Source: Prosthecobacter vanneervenii (GTDB lineage Bacteria; Verrucomicrobiota; Verrucomicrobiia; Verrucomicrobiales; Verrucomicrobiaceae). From it: 64,000 bases of DNA. Positions 59,682 through 64,000 of this stretch are shown in pieces. Under the pieces are notes generated by a model. That model was not told the DNA's origin. It did no database searches and was given only the letters and a program-made list of their open reading frames with translations. A program made the position numbers and the translations under genes. Position 1 is the stretch's first letter. Each line of letters opens with the position of its first letter. The stretch is from assembly GCF_014203095.1 (NCBI RefSeq), contig NZ_JACHIG010000012.1, positions 124,001 through 188,000 of the forward strand. Direction: 5' to 3'.

Positions 59682-60929
59682 ATGAACGAGACCATGATCG
59701 AGGACCAACCACCTCATGCGGTCACCCCTGCGGCCACGGACCCGGGGCAGACCGTCTTTGCCCTGCTGTTTGCCATCAGCTTCTCCCACATGCTGAATGA
59801 CACCATCCAGGCCCTGCTGCCCGCCATCTATCCGGTGCTGAAGGATTCGTATGGGCTCACCTTCACACAGCTCGGGCTCATCACGCTGACCTTCCAGGTC
59901 ACGGCCTCGCTGCTGCAGCCGCTGGTGGGTTACATCACGGACAAGCGCCCTCTGCCCTTCTCCCTGCCAGTGGGCATGGGGCTGACGCTGACAGGCCTGC
60001 TGGCGCTCTCCCGTGCGCAGAGCTTTCCCGCCATCCTCGTCTCATCCGCACTGGTGGGCTCGGGCTCGGCCATCTTCCATCCGGAGGCCTCACGCATCGC
60101 CCACATGGCGGCGGGGCGGAGACGCGGGCTGGCGCAGTCGTTGTTTCAGGTGGGTGGAAATGCAGGCTCATCCATTGGCCCGCTGCTGGCGGCGTGGTTC
60201 ATCGTGCCGCATGGGCAGGCGGCGCTGTCGTGGTTCTCCATCATCGCGCTGCTGGGCGTGGCCGTGCTGTGGCAGATCGGCCTGTGGCAGGCTCGCAATC
60301 TGCACCGCATCCAGCGCAAGCCCGCTCGCTCATCAGCCGCCTCACGCTCGCATCCGTCCTCCGGCCGCGTGGCCTTTGCCATGTCCATCCTGGTGGTGCT
60401 GATCTTTTCCAAATACGTGTACCTCGTGAGCCTGAGCAACTACTACACCTTCTACCTGATCAACCGCTTCCACGTCTCGGTGCAGACCTCGCAGTATTAT
60501 CTCTTCCTGTTCCTCTTTGCCGTGGCTGTGGGCACCATCGTGGGCGGGCCGGTGGGAGACCGCATCGGGCGCAAGCGCGTCATCTGGTTCTCCATCCTGG
60601 GCGCTGCGCCGTTCTCCCTGTGGCTGCCGCATGCGGGGCTGTGGCTCACAGCGGTGCTGACAGTCATCATCGGCCTCATTCTGGCCTCCGCCTTCTCCGC
60701 CATCCTGGTTTATGCCCAGGAGCTGATGCCTGGAAAGGTGGGCATGATCGCAGGGCTGTTCTTTGGCCTGGCCTTCGGCATCGCAGGCATCGGCTCAGCG
60801 GTGCTAGGAAAAGTGGCCGACATGCGTGGCATCGACTTTGTCTTCCACGCCTGCGCCTTTCTGCCGCTGCTGGGTCTGCTGACGGTGTTTCTGCCGGAGG
60901 TCGAGGGAGAGGCCCACGCACACAAATAG
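59682..60929 (+). CDS. fsr: MFS transporter, fosmidomycin-resistance (Fsr) type
   Basis: The 415-residue protein has 12 predicted membrane segments. SFSHMLNDTIQALLPAIYPV, LGLITLTFQVTASLLQPLVG and VGSGSAIFHPEASRIAHMAA are characteristic of the Fsr subgroup, as is the AQSLFQVGGNAGSSIGPLLA stretch. It should export small compounds with protons. It is adjacent to an AraC regulator, giving a likely regulator/pump unit. The symbol is by family and substrate identity is not shown. Confidence 0.85.
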   Translation: MNETMIEDQPPHAVTPAATDPGQTVFALLFAISFSHMLNDTIQALLPAIYPVLKDSYGLTFTQLGLITLTFQVTASLLQPLVGYITDKRPLPFSLPVGMGLTLTGLLALSRAQSFPAILVSSALVGSGSAIFHPEASRIAHMAAGRRRGLAQSLFQVGGNAGSSIGPLLAAWFIVPHGQAALSWFSIIALLGVAVLWQIGLWQARNLHRIQRKPARSSAASRSHPSSGRVAFAMSILVVLIFSKYVYLVSLSNYYTFYLINRFHVSVQTSQYYLFLFLFAVAVGTIVGGPVGDRIGRKRVIWFSILGAAPFSLWLPHAGLWLTAVLTVIIGLILASAFSAILVYAQELMPGKVGMIAGLFFGLAFGIAGIGSAVLGKVADMRGIDFVFHACAFLPLLGLLTVFLPEVEGEAHAHK

Positions 60930-60948
60930 CCGCCGTGAGCTTTCTTTC

Positions 60949-61692
60949 CTACAGCTCTGCCAGCGTCTTCTGCCCACGCTCCTTCGTCTCCGCATCATCC
61001 ATCTCGCTGCTCGGCATGGCGAGACCCTGCTGGATGAGCTTTCTGGCCTCCTCCTTGCGCCCCATGAAAGCGTAGGTGCGGCCCAGCTCGACGTAGTGAA
61101 TGAGGCGCCTCGGATTTAGGGCGATGGCCTTTTGAAAGCAGCGCACGGATTCATCATAGGATGCGCTCGGCAGTCCACCATACACGATGTAGGCCACTGC
61201 ACGCGTCAGGCCGCCGATCTCCGCCAGCTCCTGATGCCAGCGCCCTAGCACATGCCAGGCGTAGTCGCTTTTGGGGTTGAGCTTGATCGCCGTTTCCGCC
61301 GCCGTCTTGATCTTGAAGGAGGCCTCCACTCCTTCTCGATTGCTCACAAGCTGCGTGATCTTGCCCAAACAGATGGCGACTGCGAGGTGGGGGTCGGACT
61401 CGTTGGGAGCAATCTTGACGGCACGCTCGGCGTAGGCCAGCCCGGTGCGGCCTGACTTGAGCCGGGCGGCTTTGTCTGGCAGCCCGATCATAAGATAAAT
61501 GTACTGCCGTGCGATCTTCACCAGCAGCGCGGCATCATTCGGATTGAGCTTTTCGGCGGGGAGATAGAACTGCAGCGCAGCCTCCGGCTTGTACTGCGCA
61601 TCATACGCATCTCCCTGCTTCACCATCTCGGCGAAGTTTGCCCACACAGGTCCTGCCAGCAGCAGGACCGCCGCTGTCAGAATGGCTTTCAT
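60949..61692 (-). CDS. Exported TPR-repeat protein
   Basis: The ATG at 61692 gives 247 residues with a signal peptide (to AGPVWA). Helical TPR-like repeats follow (YDAQYKPEAALQFYLPAEKL, YAERAVKIAPNESDPHLAVA, SDYAWHVLGRWHQELAEIGG, CFQKAIALNPRRLIHYVELG), as in the regulator-of-microtubule-dynamics TPR family. Its start overlaps the stop of the methyltransferase gene (ATGA), so it is last in the operon. A scaffold role is inferred. Confidence 0.82.
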   Translation of the reverse strand: MKAILTAAVLLLAGPVWANFAEMVKQGDAYDAQYKPEAALQFYLPAEKLNPNDAALLVKIARQYIYLMIGLPDKAARLKSGRTGLAYAERAVKIAPNESDPHLAVAICLGKITQLVSNREGVEASFKIKTAAETAIKLNPKSDYAWHVLGRWHQELAEIGGLTRAVAYIVYGGLPSASYDESVRCFQKAIALNPRRLIHYVELGRTYAFMGRKEEARKLIQQGLAMPSSEMDDAETKERGQKTLAEL

Positions 61693-62726
61693 GGTTTGAT
61701 GAAACGATAATGGGAAACGATCCATTCCTCACCGCCGCGATACCCCCACAGCTCGGCGCAGGCAAGGAAGAACAGCCGCCACCACACCCACCACTTCGTC
61801 ACCTGATCCTTGCCATAGGTCTCGGCAAAGAGAGGCAGGATCTCTGCCTTGTGAGCATCCATGTTGGCCAGCCAGGCCTCGCTCGTCTTCGAATAATGCA
61901 ACCCGCTGACGCACCAGTGGTCTTCGATCTTCAGGTCGTCCTGAAAGTAGAGCAGCAGGTCGTCGCTGGGCATCTGGCCGCCGGTGAAGAAGTATTTGGC
62001 CATCCAGTCGTCATCGCTGCGCACTTCGTAGTGATATGCGTACTCGCGGTGGGTGAAGATGTGCACGAAGAGCTTGCCGCGCGGCTTGAGCCAGGTGGAG
62101 ACACGGCGCAGCAGCTCTTGATAGTTTTTCATGTGCTCAAACATCTCCACCGAGACACAGCGATCAAAAATGCCGTCTCCCACGCCCTGGAAGTGAACCA
62201 TGTTGGCGGTGATGATGGTGAGATTTTTCAGCCCACGCTTCTCCGCCTCGGCATCGATGAAAAGCTTCTGCGTGCGCGAATTGGAAACGCTGGTGATCTG
62301 CGCGTTCGGGTAATGCTCCGCCATCCACAGCGAGAGCGACCCCCAGCCGCAGCCGAGCTCCAGGATGCGCTGGCCGTCCTGCAGCTCTGCGCGCTCGCAG
62401 GTCAGCTTCAGCATCGCGGCCTCGGATTCATCGAAGGTGGTGTTTTCATCCGGCCAGTAGCCGGAGCTGTACTTGAGATGCTTGCCCAGCACGAGCTGGT
62501 AGAAGCGCGTGGGCACCTCGTAGTGCTGCTCATTGGCCTCATCTGTGGCGATGGCCACGGGCATCTGCTTGAGATCCTGAACGTAGCGCATGAGCGCGGC
62601 GCGCTGCGCCTCGGCGGTGGGCTGCTTGTTTTCTCGCAGCGTCTCCGCCAGCCGCTGACGGATTCCCAGGCGGATCATGGGATCGGGGAGGATGTTCTTG
62701 GCGAGGATGGCGTTGATGGTGCTCAT
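61689..62726 (-). CDS. CFA-synthase-like methyltransferase
   Basis: The 345-residue protein has the SAM motif ILELGCGWGSLSLWMAEHYP and the family block TSVSNSRTQKLFIDAEAEKR. CVSVEMFEHMKNYQELLRRV and HYEVRSDDDWMAKYFFTGGQ match the cyclopropane-fatty-acid-synthase/coclaurine-N-methyltransferase group. It probably methylates or cyclopropanates membrane lipid acyl chains. It lies between DUF1295 and TPR genes in a minus-strand operon. Confidence 0.9.
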   Translation of the reverse strand: MSTINAILAKNILPDPMIRLGIRQRLAETLRENKQPTAEAQRAALMRYVQDLKQMPVAIATDEANEQHYEVPTRFYQLVLGKHLKYSSGYWPDENTTFDESEAAMLKLTCERAELQDGQRILELGCGWGSLSLWMAEHYPNAQITSVSNSRTQKLFIDAEAEKRGLKNLTIITANMVHFQGVGDGIFDRCVSVEMFEHMKNYQELLRRVSTWLKPRGKLFVHIFTHREYAYHYEVRSDDDWMAKYFFTGGQMPSDDLLLYFQDDLKIEDHWCVSGLHYSKTSEAWLANMDAHKAEILPLFAETYGKDQVTKWWVWWRLFFLACAELWGYRGGEEWIVSHYRFIKP

Positions 62727-62765
62727 GCGTGTGGAGGGTTATGCGGCCGGTGATGGAAAATGGAT

Positions 62766-63560
62766 TCAGCTTTTTGGCGGCCACGGCACAAAGGCGCTCG
62801 TGGTGCGCTGGTATTCGCGGTAGGCGTCCCCCTTGCTCTTCACCGCGCACTCTTCCGTGAGCGGGATGCCGGTGACGCGCAGTAGAAAGTGGAGCATGAG
62901 CAGCGGTGCGTAGAGCGTGACCCAGCCCCAGGGCGAGCCGCAGGCAAACAGCCAGAAGCCCCACCACACCACCGATTCAAAGAAGTAGTTCGGATGCCGC
63001 GAATAGCGCCAAAGGCCCACCTGGCAGACCTTGCCCTTGCTGGCGGGGTCCGCCTTGAAGCGCTGCATCTGCGCATCGCTCAGCGCCTCGCCGCAGATGC
63101 CGGTCAGCCACAGCAATGCACCGGCGATTTCGATGGCGTTAAGCTGAGGTGCTGGGTTCAGGCATGCCAGCAGCACAGGCACCGCCAGCAGCACGATGAG
63201 CACTGCCTGCGCCTGGAAGAAAAAGAAGAAATTGCGCGCCAGAGCATCACGCCATTTTTCGCGCAGCACCGCATAGCGCACGTCCTCATGCGGGTGGTGG
63301 CGTTTGACGCGAAAGAAAAGATACGTGCCCAACCTCACGCTCCACACCACCGCCATCGTCACGGCGATGATCTTGCGCTGCGTCCACCCGCCTCCGGCCA
63401 GCCACGCGTAGAGCGGAGCCACCACAGCCAGTGCGTAGGACCACGTCACATCCACAAAGCTGAAGTTGTCCAGCTTCAGGCTGAGCAGCCAGGTGAGGGC
63501 AAAGAGGCCTACGGCCACCGCCGTGCCCACGGCGGTCAGAAACCAAAAGTCATGCGTCAT
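62766..63560 (-). CDS. DUF1295 (steroid-5-alpha-reductase-like) membrane protein
   Basis: The ATG at 63560 gives 264 residues with about six membrane segments. The family signatures DNFSFVDVTWSYALA and GLWRYSRHPNYFFESVVWWG are present, and the terminal REYQRTTSAFVPWPPKS is typical. Members are NAD(P)H-dependent reductases of the isoprenylcysteine-methyltransferase/steroid-reductase fold. CFA-type genes often neighbour DUF1295, so a role in modifying fatty acyl chains is likely. It overlaps the DUF2062 gene by 11 nt. Confidence 0.9.
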   Translation of the reverse strand: MTHDFWFLTAVGTAVAVGLFALTWLLSLKLDNFSFVDVTWSYALAVVAPLYAWLAGGGWTQRKIIAVTMAVVWSVRLGTYLFFRVKRHHPHEDVRYAVLREKWRDALARNFFFFFQAQAVLIVLLAVPVLLACLNPAPQLNAIEIAGALLWLTGICGEALSDAQMQRFKADPASKGKVCQVGLWRYSRHPNYFFESVVWWGFWLFACGSPWGWVTLYAPLLMLHFLLRVTGIPLTEECAVKSKGDAYREYQRTTSAFVPWPPKS

Positions 63561-64000
63561 GATTCGGAAAGCGGATGTGTTTGTGCAGTTTGTCCACGAA
63601 CGGTCTGCTGATGAAATACACTGCAGCAATGAGCAGCGGCGCCAGCAGCAGCCACACCACCACGCCGTAGAGACCGATCATGCCAAACTCGGCTAGAAAC
63701 TGCATCGGATCGGCAAAGAAGCGCTCCATCATCATGGGGATGGAAAGCGGCACATGCGCGGCTCCGAAAAGATCCTCACCAGTGCGCATGAAGATGAGGA
63801 TGGTGGCCAGCTGCACGGGATAGACGAGCTCGCGAAACACATGCAGCACCGGCTGATTCAGCTTCAGCAGCATGCCCACTCCCAGCGCCAGCAGGGCCGT
63901 GGTGCCCAGCAGCGGAAACACACCGGTGGCCACTCCAAAGGCGATGGCCTGCGAGATCTTGGCCGGAGAGGTGCCCTGTGCCAGCTGCGCACTCACAGGC
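63550..64000 (-). CDS. DUF2062 membrane protein, 5' end cut by the window
   Basis: The frame runs to the window edge. The visible part contains QGTSPAKISQAIAFGVATGV, FPLLGTTALLALGVGMLLKL and three or more membrane segments ending YFISRPFVDKLHKHI. This is the DUF2062 layout. A GTG at 63996 could be the start, but the motif normally has residues upstream, so the true start may lie outside. It overlaps the DUF1295 gene, so it is the first visible gene of the lipid operon. Confidence 0.8.
   Translation of the reverse strand, partial: PVSAQLAQGTSPAKISQAIAFGVATGVFPLLGTTALLALGVGMLLKLNQPVLHVFRELVYPVQLATILIFMRTGEDLFGAAHVPLSIPMMMERFFADPMQFLAEFGMIGLYGVVVWLLLAPLLIAAVYFISRPFVDKLHKHIRFPNHDA

Noticed and set aside
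1..64000. tRNA, rRNA, CRISPR array or integrase genes
   Set aside because: No T-loop/anticodon arrangements, no regularly spaced identical repeats with unique spacers, and no tyrosine or serine recombinase motifs were seen on reading both strands.

Overview
The window is high-GC bacterial chromosome and looks like a member of Verrucomicrobiota, probably Verrucomicrobiaceae (Prosthecobacter-like). This is judged from gene content and not from a search: secreted sulfatases, a Tat-exported DUF1501 protein, DUF1080, a cytochrome c/leucine-rich-repeat protein, a Tat-exported Gfo/Idh/MocA oxidoreductase, PVC-style short palindromic repeats, and few Shine-Dalgarno-like starts. I saw no rRNA, tRNA or CRISPR array.

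Layout. 0-7.7 kb is mostly housekeeping: murJ, a Sua5-type tsaC, folE2, rpsR, rpmG, a DksA-like protein with a histone-H1-like tail, a DUF4282 protein and an isolated nuoH. 7.7-16.7 kb resembles part of an aryl-polyene/flexirubin-type pathway: a ketosynthase with a cysteine-less partner, an AMP-ligase-like protein, a methyltransferase, a polysaccharide deacetylase, an LpxL-type acyltransferase and a flavin-dependent halogenase-like enzyme. No ACP, ketoreductase or dehydratase was seen here. Inside this block, 12.16-13.30 kb looks like two integron gene cassettes with attC-like ends. 16.7-33.4 kb holds aroC, glgC and many exported proteins, including two tandem paralogues with a C39-like peptidase domain.

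33.4-36.5 kb is a small replication module (HTH protein, Toprim protein, RepA-like ATPase). It is bounded by inverted copies of a ~24-bp sequence and clusters of a GGAAACGA motif. 36.5-46.3 kb holds a DUF4412-like protein, a sugar-type ABC permease without partners, a 1780-residue TPR/C39 protein, a rhomboid-like protein and a cyclase-family hydrolase. 46.3-54.7 kb is a glycan-degradation neighbourhood (Gfo/Idh/MocA, DUF1501, two sulfatases). 54.7-64 kb holds thioredoxin, a DUF4261 protein, transketolase, an AraC regulator next to an Fsr-like MFS pump, and a lipid-modification operon (DUF2062, DUF1295, CFA-synthase-like methyltransferase, TPR) that runs off the right edge.

Intergenic DNA is unusually structured. 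One family is a ~340-bp MITE-like element with 26-bp imperfect terminal inverted repeats: two near-identical full copies lie in opposite orientation at 27.5 and 45.3 kb, a diverged relative at 44.0 kb, and core-only copies at 21.0, 32.7 and 52.8 kb. A second family is a 148-bp palindrome at 2.0 kb with decayed halves at 29.4 and 30.4 kb. A third is a pair of REP-like three-hairpin units facing each other at 47.8-48.1 kb.
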